From: Streptomyces bottropensis ATCC 25435
Lineage (GTDB): Bacteria; Actinomycetota; Actinomycetes; Streptomycetales; Streptomycetaceae
NCBI RefSeq assembly: GCF_000383595.1
Contig: NZ_KB911581.1
Coordinates: forward strand, 4,372,496 to 4,436,495
Reading direction: 5' to 3'
DNA: 64,000 bases
The stretch's first letter is position 1. Every line of letters starts with the position of its first letter. The notes under the pieces are model-generated. The model searched no databases. It saw nothing but the letters and a program-made list of their open reading frames with translations, and was not told the DNA's origin. The translations under genes and the position numbers were made by a program. Shown piece by piece: positions 16,477 through 25,147 of this stretch.

Positions 16477-16676
16477 GCCCGCTCCGGTCCTCTCGCCCCA
16501 TCACGCCCGACACGCCTTCCCTACCCCCTCCGACGAGGACATTCCCCCGTCCCCGGTCCCGAGGACGTCCCATATTCGCACGCCCCACCAGGGGCGACGC
16601 CATTACCTGCACAGTCACGTGCACGTCACGCACCGCTTCTCGCGCCCGTCACTATCACACGGATCGAGGAGATTCG

Positions 16677-16736
16677 GTGACCACAGGTGTACGAGGCCCC
16701 CTCAGCGGCGATCATCAGTGCCTGCACATCACCTGA
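16677..16736 (+). CDS. Candidate 19-codon leader ORF upstream of the membrane hydrolase gene
   Basis: GTG at 16677 follows GAGGAG (16666-16671) with 5-base spacing, the best ribosome site in this region. It encodes VTTGVRGPLSGDHQCLHIT and stops with TGA at 16736. The main gene starts in the same frame at 16767, 30 bp later. It may regulate translation of the downstream gene, or be the real start of an older N terminus now closed by one stop codon. Confidence 0.45.
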   Translation: MTTGVRGPLSGDHQCLHIT

Positions 16737-16766
16737 CTTGCGACGCGTCACGGGGGAAGCGGAACA

Positions 16767-19199
16767 GTGGATCGTGCGAGGGAACATACGGCACATACGG
16801 AACCCAGGGAACATCCGGATCCCGCCGAGGCGGAGAAGCGCCCCGCATCGGGCCGGTCGACGCCGGACGGTCCGGCCCTCGAACTCCTCGTCCACGGCGT
16901 CGGGGGAACCAGCCCCGACCGCATGCTCGACGATCCGCGCACGGTCCGGATCACCGGCGACGACACGGCCGCCGTCTTCCGGCGCATCGACGACGCCGAC
17001 GCGGAGGAACGGCCGGCCGACCGCCGGGGCGAGCCCGTCCCGGAGGCCTACGTCTGGTGCAACCTCACCTCCGGCGACGGCTCCCGCGCGCTGTGGCTGC
17101 TACTGCTGCCGTTCATGGTCGTCAACCTCGCCCACTGGATGCGGCCCGACGGCCGCGACCGCCGCCGGACCGTCCGCCTCTACGGCCTCCTGGTCCGGCT
17201 GACCGGCCTGACGCTGACCGTCCTGCTCGTCGCGGCCGCCTGCGAGGTAGCGCTCGACCTGACCGCCTGGCAGTGCGCGGGCGCACGCGGCTGTGCGCGG
17301 GCGCACACCTGGCTCGGTTTTCTCTCCCCGGCCGTCTCCGACGACGGCTGGTGGAGTCTGCCCGGCCGCCGGCTCGCGCTGGCGGCCCTGGTCCCCACCG
17401 CCCTGACCGGCCTGCTGTGGTACCTCTCCCACCGCACCTGGAGCGAGTACGAGTCCCAGCGCCCCATGGAGCACGGCGAGACCCGCCCGCAGGACGAGAC
17501 GCCGCGCACCGCCTCCGAGGCGGAGGAGACGGCACGCGTCGCCCTCGGCCGGCCCGGCTTCTGGTACGGACGCCGTCTCGTGGCCAGGCTGCGCGCCGCC
17601 CACGTGGCGGCCGGCTTCCTGACCGTGGCGGCGGCCGTGGGCACGTCCGCCGCCCGCCAGGACCGCCGGGCGGGCGGCCCCGCCGTCCTGGAACTGCTCG
17701 GCTGGCTGCTGAACGCGGCACTCGTCGTGCTCGCCGTCGTCGTGGTGTGGGTGGTGTGCCGCCGGGGCCGCAGCGAGCGGCGCCTCGACAAGCGTCTGGA
17801 CGAGCGGCTGGTACGCGGTCTGCCGGCCGCCTCGATCGCCGTGCTCGTCCTCGCCATGGTGTACGCCGGGTGGTCACGCCCCGGCTGGCGGTCGGCGGGG
17901 CGGCTTCCGGGTGACATGACCTTCGGCGGGATCACCCTGGTGCAGGGGCTGCTGGTCCTCGCGCTCGGCGTCGTCGCGCACCTCCTGTACCGTTCGCGCC
18001 CCGACCGGCGCACCGCCATGTACGGTCTGGCCGGCCCCGCCGTCGCGATGCTCGCCTGCGCGCTCGGTGGTGTGATGTCCGCCGGGGTCGCCCAGCGGGT
18101 CGCCGACTGGCTGGGCGGCACCGACGACGCCCTGCCCGGCCCGCCCGTCCTCCTCACCTGGCAGGCCTCCGTCATCCCGCCCTTCCTCCTGGTCGTCCTC
18201 GGCCTCCTCGGCTGGCTGGCCCGCCGCACCTGGGTCCTGCGGAGGACGGAGACGGCGGCGGTGGAACGGGAGTACGACCTGACGCGGGAGCGGCCGCACG
18301 AGGAGCGGCCCGGCGAGGAGCACGAGTCCCGGGACGCGGGCCGCACCCGCCGTATCGCCCGCACCCGGGCCATGGCCGCGCTCACCGACCGGGCGCCCCG
18401 CCTCGTCGGCATCATCTCCACCGTGACCCTGCTGCTCGGCGCGGGCGCCCTGACCGGTGCCCTGGCGACGGGCGAGACACCGGCGCGGGCGGCGCTCGGC
18501 TCCTCCGACTTCGTCGCGGGCGCCGCCCAGGCCGCCCAGGCGCTGGGGTCGTGGCTGATCGGTGTGGGCTTCCTGCTGTTCGTCACCTGGGGGCGGCGGG
18601 CCTACAAGGACGCCTCCGCGCGCCGCACGATCGGCATCCTCTGGGACGTGGGCACGTTCTGGCCGCGCGCCGCGCATCCGTTCGCACCGCCCTGCTACGC
18701 CGAGCGGGCCGTGCCCGACCTGACCTGGCGCATGGCCACCTGGACCCGCGCCACGGGCGGCCGGCTCGTCATCTCCGGCCACTCCCAGGGCAGCGTCCTC
18801 GCGGCGGCCGCCGCCTGGCAGCTGACCGCGGCGGTCCGCGGACGGGTCGCGCTCCTCACCTACGGCTCCCCGCTGGAGCGCCTGTACGGACGCTGGTTCC
18901 CCGCCCACTTCGGCCCCGAGCCGCTGGCCTCCCTGCACCGCGAGATCGACTGTTGGCGCAACCTGTACCGCCTCACCGACCCCATCGGCGGCCCCGTCCG
19001 CCTGACGAGCCGGAACGGACCGCAGGTCGACGCCGAACCCCTCACCGACCCGCTCGCCTACGGCCGCACCGGCGCCCATCCGCTGCCCGCCCCGATCCTC
19101 GGCCACTCCGACTACCAGGCGGACCCGGCCTTCGCCCACGAGCGGCAAGAACTGCTCGCGCGCATCGGCCCGGAGCTGCCGGGACCCCGGCAGTCCTGA
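16767..19199 (+). CDS. Large integral membrane protein with a C-terminal alpha/beta-hydrolase motif
   Basis: 810 residues. A short N-terminal soluble part includes LLVHGVGGTSPDRML (about residues 40-54), followed by some ten membrane segments spread over residues 110-620, two charged cytoplasmic loops, and a soluble C-terminal part with RLVISGHSQGSVLAAAAAWQL (about residue 672), a GxSxG nucleophile elbow, then TYGSPLERLYGRWFP. The HGVGG strand and the GHSQG elbow are typical of lipase/esterase-like alpha/beta-hydrolases, here split by a membrane domain. A role in lipid or envelope turnover is possible; the substrate is unknown. GTG at 16767 has a purine-rich GGGGGAAG upstream and follows the leader ORF. 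Confidence 0.83.
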   Translation: MDRAREHTAHTEPREHPDPAEAEKRPASGRSTPDGPALELLVHGVGGTSPDRMLDDPRTVRITGDDTAAVFRRIDDADAEERPADRRGEPVPEAYVWCNLTSGDGSRALWLLLLPFMVVNLAHWMRPDGRDRRRTVRLYGLLVRLTGLTLTVLLVAAACEVALDLTAWQCAGARGCARAHTWLGFLSPAVSDDGWWSLPGRRLALAALVPTALTGLLWYLSHRTWSEYESQRPMEHGETRPQDETPRTASEAEETARVALGRPGFWYGRRLVARLRAAHVAAGFLTVAAAVGTSAARQDRRAGGPAVLELLGWLLNAALVVLAVVVVWVVCRRGRSERRLDKRLDERLVRGLPAASIAVLVLAMVYAGWSRPGWRSAGRLPGDMTFGGITLVQGLLVLALGVVAHLLYRSRPDRRTAMYGLAGPAVAMLACALGGVMSAGVAQRVADWLGGTDDALPGPPVLLTWQASVIPPFLLVVLGLLGWLARRTWVLRRTETAAVEREYDLTRERPHEERPGEEHESRDAGRTRRIARTRAMAALTDRAPRLVGIISTVTLLLGAGALTGALATGETPARAALGSSDFVAGAAQAAQALGSWLIGVGFLLFVTWGRRAYKDASARRTIGILWDVGTFWPRAAHPFAPPCYAERAVPDLTWRMATWTRATGGRLVISGHSQGSVLAAAAAWQLTAAVRGRVALLTYGSPLERLYGRWFPAHFGPEPLASLHREIDCWRNLYRLTDPIGGPVRLTSRNGPQVDAEPLTDPLAYGRTGAHPLPAPILGHSDYQADPAFAHERQELLARIGPELPGPRQS

Positions 19200-19203
19200 C
19201 CCA

Positions 19204-19219
19204 CGGCCCACGGGGGCCG
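19204..19219. terminator. Short stem-loop between convergent genes
   Basis: CGGCCC (19204-19209), loop ACGG, GGGCCG (19214-19219). A 6-bp stem in the 28-bp gap between converging genes; weak but suitably placed. Confidence 0.35.
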
Positions 19220-19227
19220 GGCCCGGA

Positions 19228-20745
19228 TCACTCGTCCGGACAGGAGACATCCCGCCGGGGCCGCTGTCCCGTGCGGAGGAAGGCGGTCACCGCGCGGTCG
19301 CCGCACGCGTTGCCCGTTCCCAGATACGAGCCGTGCCCGCCGCTCTCCACCGTGACGAGCCGGGCCCGCTCGCCCAGCGCGGCCCGCAGCTTCAGGGCGC
19401 CGGAGTAGGGGGTGGCCGGGTCCCGCCGGTTCTGGACCATCAGGATGTTGGACGGTCCTCGGTCGGTGATCCGGGTCGGCCGCTCCGTCGGGCGGCCCTT
19501 CCAGAAGGAACACGCCGTGATGTTCACCGGCATCCCGGCCGTGAGCGGATACCGCGTGCGGCTGTCGGCCACCGCCCGCGCGTGCCCGGCCACCGACCTC
19601 GGCCAGCGCACGTCGTTGCAGATCACCGCCATGATCACCGCCGCTTCCTCGTCGCTCAGCGGTCCGGCCACGTCGGGCGGCAGGACCGGCGTCGCCTTCG
19701 GGTCCCGCACCTGCCGGAGGAGCCGGGCCAGGTCGTCGAACGAGTCGTCGGAGTACAGGGCGTTCTGCATCACCTGCCGCAGCCGGTTGCCGGTCAGGGG
19801 GACGCCCTCGGTGGTCGTCTCCCTGGGCGCACGGTCCAGGTCGGCCGCCAGGGAAAGGAACAACGGCCGTACGTCCCCCGGGCGTTCGGCGAGCCGCAGG
19901 CCCGTCGGCTCCTGGGCCGGGTCGGAGGCGAAGGCCGCGAAGTCCGGGAACCGGTCCTCCGCGCCCCGCGCCATGTTCGCCAGCCACCCCCGCGCGACCC
20001 GCCGGGGATCGGGGTCGTCATTGCTGTCCAGCACCAGGCGGTCGATCCGCTCCGGGTACTTCTGGGCGTAGACGGCACCCACATAGGTGCCGTACGACAC
20101 TCCGTACGCCGACAGCCGCTCCTCGCCCAGCGCCTGCCGGAGGCGCTCGATGTCCCGTACCTCGTTGGCGGTACTGAGGCTGCGCAGCACCGCGCCGCCG
20201 TTCGTCGCGCAGGCCTCGGCGATACGCCGGGAGCGGGCCACGTTCTCGGCGATGCCGCCGTCGGCCGCCGGCCAGGACCGCATGGTCACCAGATGCCGGT
20301 CGTCGGCGGAGAGCCCACAGCTCGCCCGCGTGCTGCCGCCCGTGCCGCGCGGGTCCAGTCCGACGATGTCGTAGGTGTCGCCGAGTTCCCGCCGCAGCGC
20401 CTCTCCCTTCTGCGTGAGCCGCCTGACACCCGAGCCGCCCGGCCCGCCCGGGATCACCAGGAGGGTGCCGCGCCGTGCCTCGGGGTTCTCGGCCCGTAAC
20501 CGGGAGACGGCGAGGGTGAGGTGCGGGCCGTCCGGGTCCCGGTGGTCGATCGGTACGGGCAGGTGCGCGCACTCCTGCCCGGCCGGGCCGTCGGGCCGTT
20601 CGCAGGGGCGCCAGGTGAGGGCGGGGGAGGAGGGGGCCGTGGTGGCGGACGCCGGGCCGGTGACGCCGGTCAGCGCGGTCGCGGTCGCCGCGACGGAGAG
20701 GGTCAGGACCAGGGTTCGTCGGGTGCGTGTTCTCATGGGGATCAT
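19228..20745 (-). CDS. Secreted S33-family peptidase / TAP-like alpha/beta-hydrolase, TTA-containing
   Basis: About 505 residues from ATG 20745 (ATG 20736 is the alternative). Signal peptide: basic MRTRTRRT, hydrophobic LVLTLSVAATATAL, cleavage near ASA-TT. The catalytic serine is in AYGVSYGTYVGAVYA, the oxyanion motif is VIPGGPGGSG, the acid in LMVQNRRDPATPY and the histidine in VESGGHGSYLG, with the C-terminal TAP domain of Streptomyces tripeptidyl aminopeptidases (SlpD/E type). It should be secreted and cut short peptides from N termini. Leu83 is encoded by TTA (20497-20499), which in Streptomyces requires the bldA tRNA, so expression is probably tied to development. A 12-bp-arm hairpin overlaps the start region. 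Confidence 0.92.
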   Translation of the reverse strand: MIPMRTRTRRTLVLTLSVAATATALTGVTGPASATTAPSSPALTWRPCERPDGPAGQECAHLPVPIDHRDPDGPHLTLAVSRLRAENPEARRGTLLVIPGGPGGSGVRRLTQKGEALRRELGDTYDIVGLDPRGTGGSTRASCGLSADDRHLVTMRSWPAADGGIAENVARSRRIAEACATNGGAVLRSLSTANEVRDIERLRQALGEERLSAYGVSYGTYVGAVYAQKYPERIDRLVLDSNDDPDPRRVARGWLANMARGAEDRFPDFAAFASDPAQEPTGLRLAERPGDVRPLFLSLAADLDRAPRETTTEGVPLTGNRLRQVMQNALYSDDSFDDLARLLRQVRDPKATPVLPPDVAGPLSDEEAAVIMAVICNDVRWPRSVAGHARAVADSRTRYPLTAGMPVNITACSFWKGRPTERPTRITDRGPSNILMVQNRRDPATPYSGALKLRAALGERARLVTVESGGHGSYLGTGNACGDRAVTAFLRTGQRPRRDVSCPDE

Positions 20746-20787
20746 GCTGTCCGCCCGATCAGTCCGGTTCCATCCGGCGGACAGCAT
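20744..20787 (-). promoter_or_regulatory. 12-bp inverted repeat covering the peptidase start codon
   Basis: ATGCTGTCCGCC (20744-20755) and its exact complement GGCGGACAGCAT (20776-20787), with a 20-base loop. It lies between the stop of the beta-helix/AAA gene (20833) and the peptidase start. It could end the upstream transcript or hide the peptidase ribosome site. Confidence 0.5.
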
Positions 20788-20832
20788 CCCCGTGGTGGGG
20801 CTTTCCCCCGGGGGCACGCCCCCCGACACCCG

Positions 20833-23274
20833 CTACGGCAGCTCCGGCAGGTCCTCCGCGTAGAGCAAGGTCAGGTCGTCCTTGTCCGGATCGTCGACCT
20901 GGGCCACCCGGCTCGCGTGTCGCTCGACCATCGCCTCGAAGGTCTGCCGGGCGGTACGGCCGTTGCCGAAGGCCGGGCCCTTGGGGAGCACGGTGAAGTA
21001 GTCGAGCAGGGCCTCGCCCGCGCCCGGCGCCAGCCGGTACTCGTGCTCCTCGGCCTGCTGCTCCACGATGCGCAGCAGCTCGTCGGGGACGTAGTCGTCG
21101 AAGGTGATGGTGCGGGAGAAGCGGGAGGCGACACCGGGGTTGACGGTGAGGAAGCGCTCCATCTCGGCCGTGTAGCCCGCGACGATCACGACCACCGAGT
21201 CCCGGTGGTCCTCCATCAGCTTCACCAGCGTGTCGATGGCCTCCTTGCCGAAGTCCCTCCCCGAGTCCTCCGGCGACAGCGCGTACGCCTCGTCGATGAA
21301 CAGCACACCGCCGTGCGCCCGTTGGAAGGCCTCCTGGGTGCGGATCGCGGTGGAGCCGATGTGCTCGCCGACCAGGTCCACGCGGGACACCTCGACGAGA
21401 TGCCCCTTGTCCAGGACACCGAGCGAGGCCAGGATCTCGCCGTAGAGACGGGCGACCGTGGTCTTGCCGGTGCCGGGGGAGCCCGTGAACACCAGATGCC
21501 GTTTGACGGAGGCCGCCTTGAGACCGGCCTGCTGGCGGCGGCGGCCGACCTCGATCATGTCGGTGAGGGCGCGGACCTCGCGCTTGACGCTGTCCAGGCC
21601 GACCAGCGCGTCCAGTTCACCGAGCACGGCCTTGGAGGCCCGCACCGGTGTCTCGGGCTCCATGACGGCAGGAATGACGGCCGGCGGCTGCTCGGAGGTG
21701 CGCTGACCGGGGATCGAGCCCAGCAGCCCGGCCGACGGGGCCGTGGTCTGCGTGGCGGTCTCCTGTGCGGCCGGGGGGCGGACCCCCGCGCTCTCGTCGC
21801 TGGTGCAGTCCTCGACCACCGGACCGCCGCCCGCGGTCGCGGGACCGCCCTCCGCGAACTCGTAGCCGCCGCGCGCGCAGCGCTCCGTACGGCACTTGCG
21901 CAGTGTGGCCCGGCAGCCGTCGATGATGTGGAAGCCGTAGCCGCCGCTGCCGGTCACCCGGCAGTTGAGGAAGCTGCCGCGGCCCCCGGCCGAGACGTAG
22001 AAGCCCGCCTCGGCGGGTGAGGTGACGGTGCAGCGCTCGATGGTCGGGTCGGCGCCCTTGGTGACGATCACGCCGGTCTGGGTGCCGTCGACGGTGCAGT
22101 TGTTGAGGGTGCCGCCGCTGCCGTGGTCGCGGAACCAGGCGCCCGTGGCGGCGTCCCGGATCCGGCAGTCGTCGAGCTGCGCGGTCGCTCCGTCGCTCAC
22201 CGACACCGCGGTGTTCCGCACCTGCGACAGATCGCTGTCGACGACGTCCGCGCGCGAGCCCCGGTCCAGCACGAACAGCGCGTCCGGCACGTCGTGCACG
22301 CGGCAGGACTCCAGTACCGCCGTCGCGCCGTCGCTGACCCAGACGGCCGGGTAGTCGCCGGTGCTGTCGAAGATCTCGCACTGGTTGGCGTCCACGCGGG
22401 TGCCCGGGTCCCACACCGACAGTCCGTTGCGCCCGAACTGCCGTACCGAGGTGCGCGTCAGGGTGAGGACGGAGCGCGAGCGGAGGTCCACCGCGTTCTC
22501 CGGGATGTCGTGGATCCGGCAGTCCGCGAGGGTGAGCACGGCGTCCGTGTCGAGGGTGATCCCGTCGGCCGTCGTACGGTGCACATCGCAGTCGGTGAGG
22601 TGGGCCGTGGCCCGGCCGGTGATCTGCACGCCGCTGCCGCGGACCTCGTAGACCTCGCAACCGACGGCCTCCAGCGCGGAGTTCTCTCCGGTCGCCGTCA
22701 GACCGGAGCCCGAGGTGTGGTGCACCCGGCAGCGCTCCAGACGCGGGTGGCCGCCACCGCGCACCGCGACGCCGGCCTGGCCGGCCGCGACGACCTCGCA
22801 CTCCTCGAACACGCCACCGCCGCCGTCGACCACGGCGATGCCGATACCGGCCGGGTTGTCGACCGTGCAGCGCCGGACCGTGGGGCGGGCACCGCCGCGC
22901 ACCTCTATGCCGGCCGCGGAGCGGGTGACGATCCGCAGGTCCAGAAGCTCGGGTGTGCCGTCCTCGACGAGGAGTGCGGGGGCCGCCGCGTCCTGGCCCT
23001 CCACATGCAGGTCCTGCACGACGGCCGAGGCGGACACCGTCAGCGGCACCCCGTCCACGGGCGCGATGCGGACCGAGCCCGGCGAGCCCTCCGGGCCGCG
23101 CAGCGTGATCCCGCGCCGCACGACGAGGTTCTCCCGGTACGTGCCGGGAGCGACGACGAGCACGTCGCCGTCGCTCGCGGCCTCCAGGGCTGCGGCGAGC
23201 GATGCGTACTCACCCGTGCGGCGCCGCCACCGCGATGTACCGGTGTGCGTCACCTGGACCGTGCCCTGTGCCAT
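20833..23274 (-). CDS. Right-handed beta-helix repeat protein fused to a CbxX/CfqX-type AAA+ ATPase
   Basis: 813 residues. Residues about 1-480 form a parallel beta-helix: an initial GTYRENLVVRRGITLRGPEG coil followed by some 18 turns of about 23 residues with the NosD-like pattern (LxxCxVxxxxxxGvxVxxGa). A Pro/Thr-rich linker (about 490-540) leads to a AAA+ module: LDALVGLDSVKREVRAL, Walker A FTGSPGTGKTT, Walker B GVLFIDEAYAL and the arginine-finger region NPGVASRFSRTITF. The AAA part is close to SpoVK/CbxX and to EccA of type VII secretion. The beta-helix probably binds a partner or a glycan and the ATPase remodels it; no ESX genes are in the window. ATG at 23274. Confidence 0.92.
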   Translation of the reverse strand: MAQGTVQVTHTGTSRWRRRTGEYASLAAALEAASDGDVLVVAPGTYRENLVVRRGITLRGPEGSPGSVRIAPVDGVPLTVSASAVVQDLHVEGQDAAAPALLVEDGTPELLDLRIVTRSAAGIEVRGGARPTVRRCTVDNPAGIGIAVVDGGGGVFEECEVVAAGQAGVAVRGGGHPRLERCRVHHTSGSGLTATGENSALEAVGCEVYEVRGSGVQITGRATAHLTDCDVHRTTADGITLDTDAVLTLADCRIHDIPENAVDLRSRSVLTLTRTSVRQFGRNGLSVWDPGTRVDANQCEIFDSTGDYPAVWVSDGATAVLESCRVHDVPDALFVLDRGSRADVVDSDLSQVRNTAVSVSDGATAQLDDCRIRDAATGAWFRDHGSGGTLNNCTVDGTQTGVIVTKGADPTIERCTVTSPAEAGFYVSAGGRGSFLNCRVTGSGGYGFHIIDGCRATLRKCRTERCARGGYEFAEGGPATAGGGPVVEDCTSDESAGVRPPAAQETATQTTAPSAGLLGSIPGQRTSEQPPAVIPAVMEPETPVRASKAVLGELDALVGLDSVKREVRALTDMIEVGRRRQQAGLKAASVKRHLVFTGSPGTGKTTVARLYGEILASLGVLDKGHLVEVSRVDLVGEHIGSTAIRTQEAFQRAHGGVLFIDEAYALSPEDSGRDFGKEAIDTLVKLMEDHRDSVVVIVAGYTAEMERFLTVNPGVASRFSRTITFDDYVPDELLRIVEQQAEEHEYRLAPGAGEALLDYFTVLPKGPAFGNGRTARQTFEAMVERHASRVAQVDDPDKDDLTLLYAEDLPELP

Positions 23275-23313
23275 GGCGTTGCTGTGCCCCCACCTCGTGG
23301 AACGCGGGTCGAT

Positions 23314-23328
23314 GCCGAACAGTTCGGC
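23314..23328. promoter_or_regulatory. 15-bp palindrome upstream of the beta-helix/AAA gene
   Basis: GCCGAAC, central A, GTTCGGC, 40-54 bp upstream of the ATG at 23274. A plausible protein-binding site in the presumed promoter region. Confidence 0.4.
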
Positions 23329-23389
23329 TGCTTGGTCGGTCCACCGTAGCGTGCGCGGGCAGGGGGAGTTGACCGGAGTGGGAAGGCCG

Positions 23390-24013
23390 TCAGCTGCCCG
23401 TGCCCGTCCTGCCCCAGTCCGGCCCCGCCTTGTCCCATGCCTGGTCCCAACGGGCGTAGCGGCGGCGGACCATGCGCCAGACGATCAGGCGTCTGGCGCC
23501 CTCGAAGAGCCCCGCGGCGAGCACGGTGGCGCCGAAGCCGGCCAGCACCGCGTGGGTCGTCGCGGTGGCCGTGTCCAGGGGGCGGCCGACGATGCGGCCC
23601 CGGCCGTCGGTCCACAGCGTGAAGTGGTCGCCGGGCCGGGGGGTCCTGAGATTGGCCATGACCGTGCCGTGCCGGTCGGTGCCGTCCGGGCCGGTCCAGT
23701 CGGCGACCACGCGGCTGAGCCGGTCGCGGGTCGTGGAGGTCTCCGGATCGGGGTCCAGCGGAGAGCCGTCGACCTTCTTGACGACGGTGGCCGTCACCCG
23801 GTGCCGGCTCTGCTGCTGGTCGCGCACGGACTGCTGCAGAGCCCCCTGCGCGGTGGTGCCGGCGGCGGCGCCGATGAGGGGAGCGGCGACGACGATCAGC
23901 AGAAGGGCCGCGAACGCCAGCCAGGCCTCGACCAGATCGGTCGTCCGCCGCAGCGGATTGTGCCGCCAGCGCCACAGCCCGACGAACGCCCGTAGTCCAC
24001 CGATTGCCCGCAC
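23390..24013 (-). CDS. Rv1733c-like two-helix membrane protein
   Basis: 207 residues with the layout of the mycobacterial Rv1733c family: a membrane helix near residues 30-52 (AWLAFAALLLIVVAAPLIGAAAG), an extracytoplasmic domain of about 95 residues (including TATVVKKVDGSPLD and a DHFTLWTDGRGRIVGRP segment), a second helix near 150-172, and a basic cytoplasmic tail. The function of the family is unknown; in mycobacteria it is dormancy-induced, which need not apply here. GTG at 24013 is preceded by AAGGGGGTG. The next gene upstream on this strand is MOSC, 252 bp away; that gap has an AT-rich patch near 24185 but no clear gene. Confidence 0.75.
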   Translation of the reverse strand: MRAIGGLRAFVGLWRWRHNPLRRTTDLVEAWLAFAALLLIVVAAPLIGAAAGTTAQGALQQSVRDQQQSRHRVTATVVKKVDGSPLDPDPETSTTRDRLSRVVADWTGPDGTDRHGTVMANLRTPRPGDHFTLWTDGRGRIVGRPLDTATATTHAVLAGFGATVLAAGLFEGARRLIVWRMVRRRYARWDQAWDKAGPDWGRTGTGS

Positions 24014-24265
24014 CGCGCCACACCCCCTTCCGCGTCCGTGATAACCCGGGGCCGAGCCGTCCACGCGCGGTCCCGGCCAAGAGAGAGCGACATCACCCTC
24101 CCACCGGGCCTTCTCATGAACTTCTCACAAACACCCAACGGACGGACCCGGGGCGGGTGTTCCCTACACGTGAACCGAATCGTAGGAGATTGAATTTTCA
24201 AGAGGAGAGGGGGTGTCGACCGCCGCCGAAGTTCGACAAGGCCCGTTCCGCAAGAAGGGAACTGC

Positions 24266-25093
24266 CTATTCGAGTACCCGTACCGGATCGCCGATCCGTA
24301 CGGTGCCGCCGGATTCCGGAACGAGGTTCTGCCCGAAGACCAGCTGGTCGCCGAACCGGCGGTGGCGGGCGAGGGTCCGCAGTGGTTCGCGGCCGCGCTC
24401 GCCGGTGTCCTGGTCGGTGGTGGTCACCACGCACCGCCCGCACATCTTGGCGACCCGGAAGGTCACCTCGCCGATCGCGACGCGCCGCCAGTCGTCCTCG
24501 GCCCAGGCGTCCGAGCCGTCGACGACCACGTTCGGCCGGAAGCGGCTCATGGGGAGCGGGCCCTCGTCGGGGTGGTCGCCCCGTGCGACCAGCGCGTTGA
24601 GCGCGTCCAGCGAGGCGAGGGTGGTGAGCAGCAGCGGGTAGCCGTCGGCGAAGCTGACGGTCTCGCCGGGGCGGGCGTACTCGGGGTCGAGCGGGCGGCG
24701 GGTCGCCGGGTCGTCGAGGTGCACGAGCCGTACGGGCACGCCCAGGTGGTCGCTGAACCAGGCGTGCGCCGCCGCGTGGGCGGGCACCGCCTCCACCTTG
24801 TCCCGCCAGATCTCCACGGTCACCGTGCCGCCGGTGGGCTCGGGCACGGGGACGGTGAGCGCCGCGCGGCCGGACGCGGACAGCAGGAGACCGCCGCCGG
24901 GCAGCAGCCCGGCGGCGGCCAACGTCATGCGCGGATGCGGACGTTGAGTGATGACCTTGCCCGAGCCGTCGACCAGCACCCAGCGACGGTCGCCCGCCAG
25001 CCCCCAGGGCTCCACGACGGCCTCCTCGGGGGCGAAGCCCCGGGCCGCCTTCAGCGGGTGGACGTGGATCGAGTGCAGCGACGGATTCCCCAT
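24266..25093 (-). CDS. MOSC-domain protein with N-terminal beta-barrel (mARC/YcbX-like)
   Basis: 275 residues: MOSC N-terminal beta-barrel (residues 5-115, including IHVHPLKAARG and GLAGDRRWVLVD) and a C-terminal MOSC domain (about 125-275) with RFRPNVVVDG, the molybdenum-ligand cysteine in KMCGRCVVTTTDQDTGER, and FGQNLVPESGG. Such proteins bind molybdenum cofactor and reduce N-hydroxylated compounds with a ferredoxin-like partner; YcbX-type ferredoxin fusion is absent. It is monocistronic as far as can be seen. ATG at 25093. Confidence 0.92.
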   Translation of the reverse strand: MGNPSLHSIHVHPLKAARGFAPEEAVVEPWGLAGDRRWVLVDGSGKVITQRPHPRMTLAAAGLLPGGGLLLSASGRAALTVPVPEPTGGTVTVEIWRDKVEAVPAHAAAHAWFSDHLGVPVRLVHLDDPATRRPLDPEYARPGETVSFADGYPLLLTTLASLDALNALVARGDHPDEGPLPMSRFRPNVVVDGSDAWAEDDWRRVAIGEVTFRVAKMCGRCVVTTTDQDTGERGREPLRTLARHRRFGDQLVFGQNLVPESGGTVRIGDPVRVLE

Positions 25094-25147
25094 GGGGTCA
25101 TCCTGCCAGCAGACCGTGACAACCCCACGCGAAGCGTTCCAAGTGCC

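Noticed and set aside
24213..24641. GTG at 24213 with a strong AGGAGAGGGGGT site on the plus strand
   Set aside because: The frame runs mostly antisense through the MOSC gene, and the peptide after residue 20 is Ser/Arg-rich noise. A truncated 5' end of some lost gene cannot be excluded.
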